IMG/VR virus record: IMGVR_UViG_3300012929_000018
Span: 1 to 64,000 of that record
Source: a virus
Direction: 5' to 3' (one strand)
Length of the DNA: 64,000 bases
Below the pieces are notes generated by a model that saw only the letters and a program-made list of their open reading frames with translations, did not search any database and was not told the origin of the DNA. A program made the translations under genes and the position numbers. Shown in pieces: positions 54,495 to 62,572 of this stretch (position 1 is the first letter of the stretch; every line of letters begins with the position of its first letter).

Positions 54495-55247
54495 ATGAGT
54501 AAGTTAAGTTACATTATCACCGGCCAAGGCATTACTGCCGTGGTTGACGGTGAGACCATGACCATCACTTCGGACAATCCAAGTTACGGTCAGGTGTTAG
54601 ACGCGATCAAGGACGGTGAGGAACCGTATCGCATCGCAGAGTTGTTCCGCGCGGCCAACGCCGTGAAGCGGTATCTGCAAGGCGTTGTCGAAGTCGACGA
54701 ACTGATGGGCGAAGTCACCTACAATGGTGAGCCTGTTGCGAACGTCATTGTCGACCGCATCCTGCAGTTCATGTCGGATGGATTGCCAGTCAATCCGCTC
54801 ATCAAGTTCCTTGAGAACCTGATGTTGAACCCGAGTCGCCGGTCGATTCAGGAACTGTATAAGTTCCTCGAACACAAGTCGTTGCCCATCACGGACGACG
54901 GCTGCTTTCTCGCCTACAAAGGCGTGGACGACAACTTCAAGGATTACCACACTGGTAAATACTCGAACACCGTCGGGTCGATCAACAAGATGCCTCGCGG
55001 CACTGTTGATGATGACTTCCGTGTATCCTGCGGCACCGGCTTCCATGTCGGCTCGCTCGAATACGCGACCACATTCGGCAACGGTAACACCGTCGTCGTG
55101 TGTAAGGTCAACCCGAAGGACGTGGTTGCAGTTCCGGAAGATTCGTCTTGCCAGAAATGCCGCACCGCGGAGTATGAGGTAGTTGACCTGTTCCAAGGTG
55201 CGATCAATCGCCCACTGGTTAATTCGGCCTCGCCGTATAGCTACTAG
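54495..55247 (+). CDS. rIIB: RIIB-like protein
   Basis: A 250-residue protein with the conserved RIIB core: CFLAYKGVDDNFKDYHTGKYSN, CGTGFHVGSLEYA, VVVCKVNPKDVVAVPED and AEYEVVDLF. It starts 30 nt after rIIA behind an AGAAAGGG ribosome site. It would act with RIIA. A terminator follows. Confidence 0.88.
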   Translation: MSKLSYIITGQGITAVVDGETMTITSDNPSYGQVLDAIKDGEEPYRIAELFRAANAVKRYLQGVVEVDELMGEVTYNGEPVANVIVDRILQFMSDGLPVNPLIKFLENLMLNPSRRSIQELYKFLEHKSLPITDDGCFLAYKGVDDNFKDYHTGKYSNTVGSINKMPRGTVDDDFRVSCGTGFHVGSLEYATTFGNGNTVVVCKVNPKDVVAVPEDSSCQKCRTAEYEVVDLFQGAINRPLVNSASPYSY

Positions 55248-55261
55248 TCGTTAGCGGAAAC

Positions 55262-55325
55262 AAGACACGCGCTGTTCTATCCGGTGCGTGTCTTAACCTC
55301 GGGTTTTTTGGGAGCAAAAAATTTC
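55262..55325 (+). terminator. terminator after rIIB
   Basis: AAGACACGC and GCGTGTCTT (55262-55270, 55286-55294) form a 9-bp stem, followed by AACCTCGGGTTTTTT and an A-run, the third copy of the repeated end-of-unit element. Confidence 0.7.
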
Positions 55326-55361
55326 TGAAATTTTGCGCCCTTTAGTTTAACACGAACCTGC

Positions 55362-55374
55362 GCGCATAATGCGC
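55362..55374 (+). promoter_or_regulatory. palindromic control element, copy 7
   Basis: A perfect GCGCATAATGCGC followed by GAAAGGA, 14 nt before the gene start at 55389 and after the rIIB terminator. It should control the gene group that begins here. Confidence 0.7.
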
Positions 55375-55388
55375 GTGAAAGGATTGAA

Positions 55389-55604
55389 ATGAAGATTGAG
55401 ATTTACAAGACAGCACTGTGTCGTGGATGCTTTAGCCGAGCGGCCATACTTCAAGTGCTGTATGAACCACATGATGTGCCATCTACAGGCATGTCCTTTT
55501 GGTTCTCGACCGTGCCTCGCGATCAAGGGGATGTGCTTGCCATCAACAAGCAGGCAGAGACCATCGCAGATCGGGTGAACGCGGAACGAGATGGAACAAT
55601 ATGA
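55389..55604 (+). CDS. small protein, 71 aa
   Basis: A CRGC motif near the start (IYKTALCRGCFSRAAI) and a helical end. First gene after element copy 7; its stop overlaps the gp88-like start (ATGA). Confidence 0.6.
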   Translation: MKIEIYKTALCRGCFSRAAILQVLYEPHDVPSTGMSFWFSTVPRDQGDVLAINKQAETIADRVNAERDGTI

Positions 55605-56305
55605 ACTACCTAAGCGTTGGCGTAGACGCCAAGACAAAGAAAGGTGAGAAGCAAGGATACCTCACAGGTATTCTTTACATGGCCCCGGCACAGGTGGCAG
55701 GCGGACGTAACATGTGTCCGTTCTCCACGGCGGGGTGTCGAGCGGTGTGCCTTTACACGGCAGGCCGCGGCGGTTTCAACAGCGTGCAAGAGGCGCGCAT
55801 CAGGAAGACGTTGGAGTTCCAGACGAACCCCGACGAGTTCTGCAAGCTCATCATCGAGGACATTGTGTCGCTCGTGAAGAAGGCAGCGAAGCAGGATATG
55901 ATTCCGGCGGTGCGGCTCAACGGCACGACTGACATTGAGTGGGAGAAGTATGGTATCATGGAACAGTTCCCTGACCTACAGTTTTACGACTACACGAAGT
56001 GGCCGTGCGGTAGGCGAATGGGTATTCCATCGAACTACCATCTGACCTATTCGTTTAGCGAAAGTCCGAAGGCGGAACTCAATGCGATCGGTTGGAAGAT
56101 ACGTGGGTTCAACACAGCGGCGGTGTTCGCTGGTGGGTTGCCGACTCACTTCAAGATAGGCGAGACGGGCGTGCCCGTGATCGACGGTGACCTTAGTGAT
56201 CTTAGGTTCCTCGACCCGAAGGGTGTCGTCGTAGGTCTCAAGACCAAGGGCAAAGCCCGCGGTGTAGTAGATGCTGGCACGGGCTTCGTGCAGAAAGGAA
56301 TATAA
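55601..56305 (+). CDS. gp88-family phage protein
   Basis: A 234-residue member of the 'gene product 88' family: NMCPFSTAGCRAVCLYTAGRGG, QEARIRKTLEF, IPAVRLNGTTDIEW, FYDYTKWP and VVGLKTKGKARG are typical. The clustered Cys (C-x6-C-x3-C) may bind a metal or iron-sulphur group; function is not firmly known. Its start overlaps the upstream TGA. Confidence 0.82.
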   Translation: MNYLSVGVDAKTKKGEKQGYLTGILYMAPAQVAGGRNMCPFSTAGCRAVCLYTAGRGGFNSVQEARIRKTLEFQTNPDEFCKLIIEDIVSLVKKAAKQDMIPAVRLNGTTDIEWEKYGIMEQFPDLQFYDYTKWPCGRRMGIPSNYHLTYSFSESPKAELNAIGWKIRGFNTAAVFAGGLPTHFKIGETGVPVIDGDLSDLRFLDPKGVVVGLKTKGKARGVVDAGTGFVQKGI

Positions 56306-56529
56306 TGAACAGAGAAGCAGCGGTCATCAAAGCCGCAAATGTATTAGGAAAAGCAAGCGAGCACCTGCGCAACAAAGGTTATGCAGGACTCGCATCGGAA
56401 TGCGACGGTGCGATCAAAGACTTGCAGGCAAGTGTGGCGGAAAGCCGCGCGCTTGATGAAGCGTCGGTCAGCGAACTGGTGCGCGCGGCAACGCTGTGCG
56501 TGAAGCGGTTCACAGCCATAAGACTATGA
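56305..56529 (+). CDS. helical protein, 74 aa
   Basis: Helical, amphipathic protein (VIKAANVLGKASEHLRNKG; ALDEASVSELVRAATLCV). Overlaps both neighbours by one to four bases. Family unknown. Confidence 0.6.
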   Translation: MNREAAVIKAANVLGKASEHLRNKGYAGLASECDGAIKDLQASVAESRALDEASVSELVRAATLCVKRFTAIRL

Positions 56530-56819
56530 GCTTCCCGTATCATAAATCACACGTGTCGCCGCTCGCGCTCCACATAGCTATCCACTATGCCACGCGATGT
56601 AACGACTTCGAGAACATGTGGTCGCCAGCACAGATCACCATCTTCAAGCAGTTCGTGTTGCAGGGAATCCTGCGAACACCAACGGACGCGGAGCGCGAGG
56701 CTGGTTGGGATAACAAGTATATCGCTACGGATAAGTGTCGCGCATGGGTTGAACTCCTGTGCAAGACACCGTTCCCAATCCAGATGTGGGTTGACCCACG
56801 CACCGAGGAAATGGTATGA
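56526..56819 (+). CDS. conserved phage protein, 97 aa
   Basis: A type common in phages: SPLALHIAIHYATRCNDF, then IATDKCRAWVELLCKTPFPI with WVDPR near the end. The arrangement resembles a small winged-helix-like protein. Function unknown. Confidence 0.7.
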   Translation: MSFPYHKSHVSPLALHIAIHYATRCNDFENMWSPAQITIFKQFVLQGILRTPTDAEREAGWDNKYIATDKCRAWVELLCKTPFPIQMWVDPRTEEMV

Positions 56820-57001
56820 AGTGGATACTCATAGCGATTGCTGTGACGGCCTTCGCCGTTGCACTCCGCGACTACTCTCGAACGCCCACTCCTACTCGGG
56901 AGTATGAGGAGTTCGACACGCCGCGCTTGGAACCAACTCCATCACAGGAAGAAATCAATGAGCGCGTGACGAAGGCGTTGCGCCTGAATCCACCACTATG
57001 A
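56816..57001 (+). CDS. small membrane-anchored protein, 61 aa
   Basis: Residues 2-16 form one hydrophobic span (WILIAIAVTAFAVAL); the rest is Pro/Glu-rich. ATGA overlap on both sides. Confidence 0.58.
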   Translation: MKWILIAIAVTAFAVALRDYSRTPTPTREYEEFDTPRLEPTPSQEEINERVTKALRLNPPL

Positions 57002-57168
57002 AGATACACCTGCGAGGCGATTGGGGTATGACGAGGTGCGGCCTTGAGGGTTGGCGCCGTTTGTGGGGTGGATGGGATAGCAAGTGGGCGCTGCCCAACA
57101 CCGACGACAGAAGAAAGGTTACGTGTCGCAAGTGCAAGCGAACCAAGAAAACAAAATTCACACTATGA
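56998..57168 (+). CDS. small CRKC protein, 56 aa
   Basis: A basic, Trp-rich protein with C-x-x-C (VTCRKCKRTKK) at the end, like half a zinc ribbon. ATGA overlaps at both ends support it. Confidence 0.58.
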   Translation: MKIHLRGDWGMTRCGLEGWRRLWGGWDSKWALPNTDDRRKVTCRKCKRTKKTKFTL

Positions 57169-57410
57169 ACGAATGGAAACAACTAGGCGCTGACCAGTGG
57201 GAGTTCACCGGCGAGACGACAACTCACAAGGATGGACTGGAATCTACCTTCACCGCGACGGTGCAGTGGATTGAACGGCGTTACCGAGAGTCCAAGAACT
57301 TTAGGTTCGAGGCAATCATCGGCGACAAGAGTTATTACTTCCGAACGCTCGCAGGAGCGAAGCGATTCGTGGAGAACTACGCAATACAGAAAGGCAAACT
57401 TGAAAGATAA
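57165..57410 (+). CDS. small protein, 81 aa
   Basis: Beta-rich core (TFTATVQWIERRYRESKNF, YYFRTLAGAKRFVENYA). Start at the coupled ATG at 57165. Family unknown. Confidence 0.6.
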   Translation: MNEWKQLGADQWEFTGETTTHKDGLESTFTATVQWIERRYRESKNFRFEAIIGDKSYYFRTLAGAKRFVENYAIQKGKLER

Positions 57411-57678
57411 CAACGGAATAGTAATTGAGGTAGGCGATCTAGTCGCCTACAATCGGAGCGGTGACGTGGTCAAAGGCGTCGTCGAGAAGTTTGGTCGGGT
57501 GCTGCCGATGGGTTGGCAGACACGCTCGCGTGACTTACTCAAGTATACTTACGTGCGCAATCAACGCGATAAGAAACTGTCGAAGGTAAAGCGTCCGCAA
57601 TCGTTGATGGTGATTGGGAAGATGGCTACGACTAACCAAATCGGCGAGCCCATCTGGCGACCCATGTGGTATCTATGA
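57400..57678 (+). CDS. small KOW-like protein with TTG start, 92 aa
   Basis: The only sensible start is TTG at 57400, with AGAAAGG before it. GIVIEVGDLVAYNRSGDVVKGVV resembles a small beta-barrel (KOW/SH3-like) of nucleic-acid proteins. The similarity is by pattern only. Confidence 0.5.
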   Translation: MKDNNGIVIEVGDLVAYNRSGDVVKGVVEKFGRVLPMGWQTRSRDLLKYTYVRNQRDKKLSKVKRPQSLMVIGKMATTNQIGEPIWRPMWYL

Positions 57679-57881
57679 ACTGGATGCTTACTTGCTTCAA
57701 GATACTCCGATGCTTCGGAGAAAACGAAGGCACGTGGTATAGTATAGATTGGGAATATTACGGCATCACACCCGCCGAACAAGAACACATCAGAAAGGAG
57801 TATCAGCTATGGGTAGACAACTTAACGTCCTCATCGCCTGCGAAGAATCAGGCGCCGTCAGAGACGCCTTCCGAGAGCTAG
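57675..57881 (+). CDS. small protein, 68 aa
   Basis: Coupled by ATGA. A helical protein with EGTWYSIDWEYYGITPAEQEH; its last third overlaps the methyltransferase gene in another frame, and that gene's ribosome site lies within it. Confidence 0.5.
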   Translation: MNWMLTCFKILRCFGENEGTWYSIDWEYYGITPAEQEHIRKEYQLWVDNLTSSSPAKNQAPSETPSES

Positions 57882-58600
57882 GGCACAACGCGTGGAGTTG
57901 CGACCTGCAGCCCTGCGACCCTGCATCCAAGTTCTCGGGCTACCATTTGCTGGGCAACGCGATCACGGCTGCATGCCAGCCTTGGACGTTCCCATCGCTG
58001 CCGACCGTAGTGATGGGGCCGTGGTGGGATCTGTTGATCGCGCACCCACCTTGCACCTACCTATGCAACAGTGGGGTGCGGTGGTTGTTCCGCGATACTC
58101 AGCCATTCGTCAGTTCTTTGACCCGCTCGTGCAATACACGCATCGCAACAACGATGGGTATGGTTACTCGCAAGGGGAAGTTCACACGCCCAGCCAACCG
58201 CACGCGGGTAGCATTGATGCATGACGCAGGGACGCTGTTCCGCATACTCTACAATCAAAGCTACATCGCACACATCGCAGTCGAGAATCCGATCATGCAC
58301 AGCTACGGCAAGCATGCGTGCGGCGTCGGCAAACCGTCACAGGTAATCCAGCCGTGGATGTTCGGGCACTCGGAGAACAAGGCGACCTGCTTGTGGTTGA
58401 AGAACCTGCCGAAGTTGACTTACGACAAACAGAATGCGGAGTTCACTAAGAACATGATGGTTTACTTGCCGAAGAAGATGACCAATCGCATCCACTATAC
58501 GAGCCCCGGCCCCGAGCGGGCGAAGCTGCGGTCCAAGACTTACCCCGGAATTGCGCTTGCAATGGCGACGCAGTGGTCCGACTATATTCAAAGCTTATGA
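57809..58600 (+). CDS. DNA cytosine methyltransferase-like protein
   Basis: A 263-residue protein of the type often annotated as phage C5-methyltransferase. LIACEESGAVRDAFRELGH matches the SAM motif I region, and LLIAHPPCTYL contains the PPC loop of motif IV with the catalytic Cys. WMFGHSENKATCLWLKNLP is characteristic of the group. Known relatives are often degenerate, so activity is uncertain. A good AAAGGAG ribosome site sets the ATG at 57809. A CTGCAACC-type repeat lies at 57904-57925. Confidence 0.72.
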   Translation: MGRQLNVLIACEESGAVRDAFRELGHNAWSCDLQPCDPASKFSGYHLLGNAITAACQPWTFPSLPTVVMGPWWDLLIAHPPCTYLCNSGVRWLFRDTQPFVSSLTRSCNTRIATTMGMVTRKGKFTRPANRTRVALMHDAGTLFRILYNQSYIAHIAVENPIMHSYGKHACGVGKPSQVIQPWMFGHSENKATCLWLKNLPKLTYDKQNAEFTKNMMVYLPKKMTNRIHYTSPGPERAKLRSKTYPGIALAMATQWSDYIQSL

Positions 58601-58764
58601 ACCTCACCGACAAAGACCCACTTCGAATGTTCGAGGACGAAGTCGAAGCCGAGATAGATGAGAACGAGCGCATCATCCTTGACGCGTGGAAGGATGCTGA
58701 GGAGAAATACTACCGACAAATTTATGAAGACGAACACTACAACTCACCCGAATGTAACCAGTAA
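58597..58764 (+). CDS. acidic protein, 55 aa
   Basis: Very acidic helical protein (EDEVEAEIDENERIILD). Coupled to the methyltransferase by ATGA. Family unknown. Confidence 0.58.
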   Translation: MNLTDKDPLRMFEDEVEAEIDENERIILDAWKDAEEKYYRQIYEDEHYNSPECNQ

Positions 58765-58906
58765 ACTATTTGCGTCATGGTCAGACCCCGTGTGGGATGG
58801 GCCGCCCAAGGCTGCCTCGAAAGAGGGAAGGGCGGCCCGCCCACACGAACCGGGCTATGCGCAATTCATCGGCTTGTGCCGACTCAACACAGAAGGAGAC
58901 GAATGA
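58724..58906 (+). CDS. small protein, 60 aa
   Basis: Starts within the previous gene in another frame. FASWSDPVWDGPPKAASKEG is Trp/Pro-rich. The TGA overlaps the next ATG. Modest support. Confidence 0.5.
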   Translation: MKTNTTTHPNVTSKLFASWSDPVWDGPPKAASKEGRAARPHEPGYAQFIGLCRLNTEGDE

Positions 58907-59076
58907 TAATAATTGAACCAGAAAATCTCGTGCTAGAAGGGCTCGATGAACCCGCGAACTTCATCGTGCGTAAAGCACTTGCCGCGGCGTTGACGGCCGA
59001 CCCATTGTTTCAAGCCGCCTATGAAACCGTATATCAAGCTACCATCGCCGAGATACTCCACGGAGTGACGCTGTGA
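58903..59076 (+). CDS. small protein, 57 aa
   Basis: ATGA-coupled at 58903; helical, acidic (PENLVLEGLDEPANFIVRKA). Family unknown. Confidence 0.58.
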   Translation: MIIIEPENLVLEGLDEPANFIVRKALAAALTADPLFQAAYETVYQATIAEILHGVTL

Positions 59077-59252
59077 AGTATCCAGACCAATGCGCATGCG
59101 GCGGCTTCTTCGCGCACAGTAGTAAGTGCCCGAAGTATCAGACGCCTGCCGAAGCCCACAAGCAATGGCTCGCAGAGCAGAAAGCGAAAGCGCCCAAGGA
59201 TAACTATACTTATACCGATGTGGTGAATCCCGCGGTCGCCGTAAGGATATGA
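59073..59252 (+). CDS. small Cys-rich protein, GTG start, 59 aa
   Basis: GTG at 59073 overlaps the upstream TGA (GTGA). CACGGFFAHSSKC gives three Cys and a His in zinc-like spacing. The stop overlaps the next ATG. Confidence 0.58.
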   Translation: MKYPDQCACGGFFAHSSKCPKYQTPAEAHKQWLAEQKAKAPKDNYTYTDVVNPAVAVRI

Positions 59253-59509
59253 CGACCATCGAGTGCGCGGCTGTGCAGCTACGCGACGGGCGCATCATCC
59301 GAGAGCGGACACATCGCGCGTGCTGGCAGATGATACTCGCGGGCGTGGGCCACGACCCCGACATGCTCCCGAAGGGACGCGAGGGATTCGTGACCAGCGG
59401 GGGAGACTTCGTCAACCCGTGGGCGGCTGCAACGTTGGCGCGAGCCGCGGGCACGTTCATATCTGACCCGAAGAAAGGGCTGCAAGACCACGATTTAGAT
59501 TGCTATTAA
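59249..59509 (+). CDS. conserved phage protein, 86 aa
   Basis: AAVQLRDGRIIRERTHRAC and EGFVTSGGDFVNPWAAATLAR match a small phage family of unknown function. Confidence 0.63.
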   Translation: MTTIECAAVQLRDGRIIRERTHRACWQMILAGVGHDPDMLPKGREGFVTSGGDFVNPWAAATLARAAGTFISDPKKGLQDHDLDCY

Positions 59510-59535
59510 ACACAAAAAGTAGGAGAATCAAACCA

Positions 59536-59742
59536 ATGAAAATCATGACCACGGCGATCCTCGCCATCACCTTAATCGCGAGCGAGTTTGCCTTTGTGCA
59601 GCACGAGCGCGCGCAAGCCGAAGCCCTCGAAGGCGCCTTCAAATTGATGGTGTTTTCCCAAGCCCTGCGTTCTGCCCTGCCCCCGGCTGCGCAACCGCAC
59701 AAGCCTGTATTTCCAGGTGGAGCGCAACAGGAAACGCTGTAA
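59536..59742 (+). CDS. small exported or anchored protein, 68 aa
   Basis: Residues 2-20 are a signal-type segment (IMTTAILAITLIASEFAFV). AGGAG lies 15 nt before the ATG. Function unknown. Confidence 0.55.
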   Translation: MKIMTTAILAITLIASEFAFVQHERAQAEALEGAFKLMVFSQALRSALPPAAQPHKPVFPGGAQQETL

Positions 59743-60113
59743 TGATCGGCCCGACAAGCGAGCCGAATCAATGCATGGGGTGTCAAAGCAAGTGGCCCAT
59801 ACTACGCGGAACTTACGACAGGCATATAGTTCCCGGCGGCTACCCCGGCGAAATGATTTGGTGCTCCAAAAATACTTATGACTTACCCACACCGGGACAC
59901 TGCTCCTTGGGAGCGTGTCGTCCGAGAACCGATGATCGGACAACTGATGCCACTTCAATACCGGCGGGTATTGCTTGCGCGGATTTTGCTGCGCCCGGCA
60001 CGAAAGACCAGACTGTCCTCTTTACGCACGTCACTGAGGAAGATTTTACTTTGATGCTCGAAGTCGACGTGGCCTTTATCGACTGGCTTCGGAGACGTTG
60101 TATAATTTTATGA
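59742..60113 (+). CDS. Cys-rich protein, 123 aa
   Basis: NQCMGCQSKWPILRG with a later His and CSK may bind zinc in the first 50 residues; the second half has an acidic helix (VTEEDFTLMLEVDVAFIDW). TAATG start overlap and ATGA end overlap. Confidence 0.6.
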   Translation: MIGPTSEPNQCMGCQSKWPILRGTYDRHIVPGGYPGEMIWCSKNTYDLPTPGHCSLGACRPRTDDRTTDATSIPAGIACADFAAPGTKDQTVLFTHVTEEDFTLMLEVDVAFIDWLRRRCIIL

Positions 60114-60436
60114 GCGACAACACACCAGCAGAACCATTGTTCAAAGCCCCGCCGTCTTTATTGGAGACGTTGCTGGGTTTGATGAAACGCGGTAGATCAA
60201 TGCGCCAAGTGGTGCAGATCTTACGCACGCAGCGTAAACGCCAACCCCTCGGGTATGGAGCGAAGCTCCGCATGCGCCGGATGGATTGGATTCGCGAGTC
60301 GCAGACCCAAGGTATCGCTGTCGCCCTCGACCGCAAAGTTTGCAGATCAGAAGGGCGGCTCTCCGCGCATCTAACGGCGTATTACCCGATGCATCGCCAC
60401 ACTAAAGCGGACCTGTGGGATGTTCGACGAGCCTAA
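60110..60436 (+). CDS. basic protein, 108 aa
   Basis: Basic helical protein (LLETLLGLMKRGRSMRQVVQ, RKRQPLGYGAKLRMRRMDW). Nucleic-acid binding is plausible from charge only. Confidence 0.6.
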   Translation: MSDNTPAEPLFKAPPSLLETLLGLMKRGRSMRQVVQILRTQRKRQPLGYGAKLRMRRMDWIRESQTQGIAVALDRKVCRSEGRLSAHLTAYYPMHRHTKADLWDVRRA

Positions 60437-60623
60437 GGTCGACGACATATACCGGCACAAGGTGACCGGCCTGACGTATCGCGTACTCGAAGTCACGTTC
60501 TACAAGGTGAGCGCGGTGCAGGAATGTCCCGTCCCTAACTGGTCGTGGCGTGGAGACCGTGCAGATTTCTTGATCGACTTTGTGCTCATCAATCACCACG
60601 GCTATTCGCATCAACGCATATGA
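60420..60623 (+). CDS. small protein, 67 aa
   Basis: A small alpha/beta protein (KVDDIYRHKVTGLTYRVLEV). It overlaps its neighbours in other frames. Family unknown. Confidence 0.58.
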   Translation: MFDEPKVDDIYRHKVTGLTYRVLEVTFYKVSAVQECPVPNWSWRGDRADFLIDFVLINHHGYSHQRI

Positions 60624-60904
60624 GTTGGCGCCCCGAACCAACTGATTGGCGTGGGTCGACGCGTAAGCGTCACATGGTGAAGTGGGACCCGCGGCCGGGA
60701 TGGAAGCGCGCGTGCGAATGGCCGCTGCGAAAGTTCTATCTTGTGGTTTACGACCCGTTTATCTGGGTTCCAGAAGAAGAACTGGTGTGGGACGATCAGC
60801 CGCATGACGCGGCGCGCGAAGGGCGTGCAGCTTTAGCATTGCTCTTTGCCTTCTTTGCTGCGATACTGGCAGCGATTTGGATTATGAGTTTCATTTTCAG
60901 ATGA
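60620..60904 (+). CDS. membrane-anchored protein, 94 aa
   Basis: Aromatic, basic N-terminal region and one C-terminal membrane span (LALLFAFFAAILAAIWIMSF). ATGA overlaps at both ends. A tail-anchored topology is likely. Confidence 0.62.
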   Translation: MSWRPEPTDWRGSTRKRHMVKWDPRPGWKRACEWPLRKFYLVVYDPFIWVPEEELVWDDQPHDAAREGRAALALLFAFFAAILAAIWIMSFIFR

Positions 60905-61002
60905 TAACACTAGACGAAACCGATCGCGCCGCCTTGACGTTGTTCGCATGCATCATAGTATTCGTCGGCAATATTTGGATGGCATTCTTTCGAAAACAAT
61001 GA
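60901..61002 (+). CDS. single-span membrane peptide, 33 aa
   Basis: A 33-residue peptide with one hydrophobic segment (LTLFACIIVFVGNIWMAFF), linked to both neighbours by ATGA. Confidence 0.58.
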   Translation: MITLDETDRAALTLFACIIVFVGNIWMAFFRKQ

Positions 61003-61385
61003 ACACACAACAAACATCCGCCAGTAAAATTGAGGACCTGCCCCCGGCCAAATCACAACGACACGAACTTCATCTACGCATCTGTATGGATGATTTTCGT
61101 GGAGACTTCGCGGGAAGGCGTGCGCTCGAAACCACATTCGAACTCATTGAGAAGGTGAAGGCAGCGGTCTTTTCCAAGGGCGGCAAGATCATGTCATTCA
61201 AATTCGACAATACTCCGACGCGCGATGCCAATCCAGGCGGCGACATTGCCACACTAAGCTTCGATATTCGCACGCCGTATCATTGCGTGGCTACGCTTGA
61301 GTATTTATTCTACAGTTGGGTTGAGCCACTGAGTCCACAGGGGCATCAGTCCACGGTGGCTATCAACTTCAAGGTTCAGCTATGA
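60999..61385 (+). CDS. hypothetical protein, 128 aa
   Basis: Mixed alpha/beta protein: [33 protein letters not shown], then strands FKFDNTP and [10 protein letters not shown]. No motif recognised. Confidence 0.62.
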   Translation: MNTQQTSASKIEDLPPAKSQRHELHLRICMDDFRGDFAGRRALETTFELIEKVKAAVFSKGGKIMSFKFDNTPTRDANPGGDIATLSFDIRTPYHCVATLEYLFYSWVEPLSPQGHQSTVAINFKVQL

Positions 61386-62236
61386 GGAAATTCTTTTTGA
61401 TTTGCTTGCTCGCTGTAAGTCTGTGCGGTGCTGTCGCCGCACAGACGCCTGCGTTGAGCGGATTCGTTTACGACGGCGGCGTGTTCACCGATGGAACGAC
61501 TTTGATCCTTGGCCAGACCTACACGGTGTGGGGAATGGCGAACGCCGACGCGCACAGCGTTGTGTTCAGCAAAGACGGCGTCACCATGAAGGTCGATCAG
61601 ACAGACCCTTACTCTTTCACGTGGGCACCCAACGCACTAGGCGCTCACATCATTGCCGCAAGGCCGTGGAGTTCAACAACTGGCACGGGAATCTTCGGCT
61701 CAGTAATCCTAGTGCACTACAATGTAATCAATGCTACCCAAACACCTACCCCAACACCGACGCCTACCCCTACAGGAACTCCGACACCATCTCCAATTCC
61801 GACTCAGTCGCCAACGCCAACAGCGACGCCGACTCCTACAGGAACTCCAACACCAACCATTTCTCCAACAGGAACTCCAACTCCGACGCCAACAGGAAGT
61901 CCGACGCCGTCTCCGACTCCTACTGGGACCCCAAGCAGTACTCCGATACCTACCCCCACACCTATCGGTGGAACCAAAGTCGTCACTTTCGCATGGTCCG
62001 GCACCGCTGACACCTTATGGTATGGAGCTAAGAGCGAGGCAGTGGTTCAGAACTATACCGGTGTCATCTGCGCACCTGCCACAACGTGCACAGGCACAGC
62101 CTTCCCACTCTCCCATAGCCTCGTGCTACCCGTAGGAGTGCAGACGGTTAAGGTCAGCATGGCTACGGGGCAACATTACTTCGTTGTCGTTAGCAACGCT
62201 GGCGGCAACAGCAACCTGATTGAATTTGATTTATGA
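61382..62236 (+). CDS. exported two-domain protein with PT linker
   Basis: A 284-residue exported protein with a signal peptide ([18 protein letters not shown]), an Ig-like domain (to about 120), an 80-residue (PT)n/PTGTPTPTP linker, and a second beta domain ([16 protein letters not shown]...). The linker resembles those joining domains in bacterial extracellular enzymes. It should be secreted or surface-exposed, unusual for a phage gene in this position. Binding role is likely; target unknown. Confidence 0.75.
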   Translation: MRKFFLICLLAVSLCGAVAAQTPALSGFVYDGGVFTDGTTLILGQTYTVWGMANADAHSVVFSKDGVTMKVDQTDPYSFTWAPNALGAHIIAARPWSSTTGTGIFGSVILVHYNVINATQTPTPTPTPTPTGTPTPSPIPTQSPTPTATPTPTGTPTPTISPTGTPTPTPTGSPTPSPTPTGTPSSTPIPTPTPIGGTKVVTFAWSGTADTLWYGAKSEAVVQNYTGVICAPATTCTGTAFPLSHSLVLPVGVQTVKVSMATGQHYFVVVSNAGGNSNLIEFDL

Positions 62237-62400
62237 TTAAAACATTAAAAGCAATCCAAACATCGGTTTGGGTTCTAGGTATTTTCATCCTCGTCGCCAT
62301 CACAGGAGTTGCGATTCAAGTCGACAACATCGAACGAAACCTGACCCGAACCGACAAGGCACTTACCGCAATCGAAAAGAAATTAGGTATTGAGCTATGA
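62233..62400 (+). CDS. small membrane protein, 55 aa
   Basis: One membrane span ([17 protein letters not shown]) then a helical charged tail ([19 protein letters not shown]), a layout seen in phage spanin- or holin-accessory-like peptides, though no lysis gene adjoins it. ATGA overlap on both sides. Confidence 0.58.
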   Translation: MIKTLKAIQTSVWVLGIFILVAITGVAIQVDNIERNLTRTDKALTAIEKKLGIEL

Positions 62401-62570
62401 GCGAAGGAAAGCCGCAGGCCCATGTGGTTCTTGGTCGGGGTGGATATAACCAATCCATTCTGCCTGCGGCGTTCCTTCGCTCACGCCCCAATGGGCCACC
62501 TCAATCTCCTGTGCCGGGCCTTAGCCGCCATGAATGTCGGGATGGTTGTTGCGTCATCTACTTTCGATAA
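62397..62570 (+). CDS. small protein, 57 aa
   Basis: ATGA-coupled at 62397. HVVLGRGGYNQSILPAAF and a Cys-rich end. It is 2 nt from the next gene. Confidence 0.5.
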   Translation: MSEGKPQAHVVLGRGGYNQSILPAAFLRSRPNGPPQSPVPGLSRHECRDGCCVIYFR

Positions 62571-62572
62571 TT

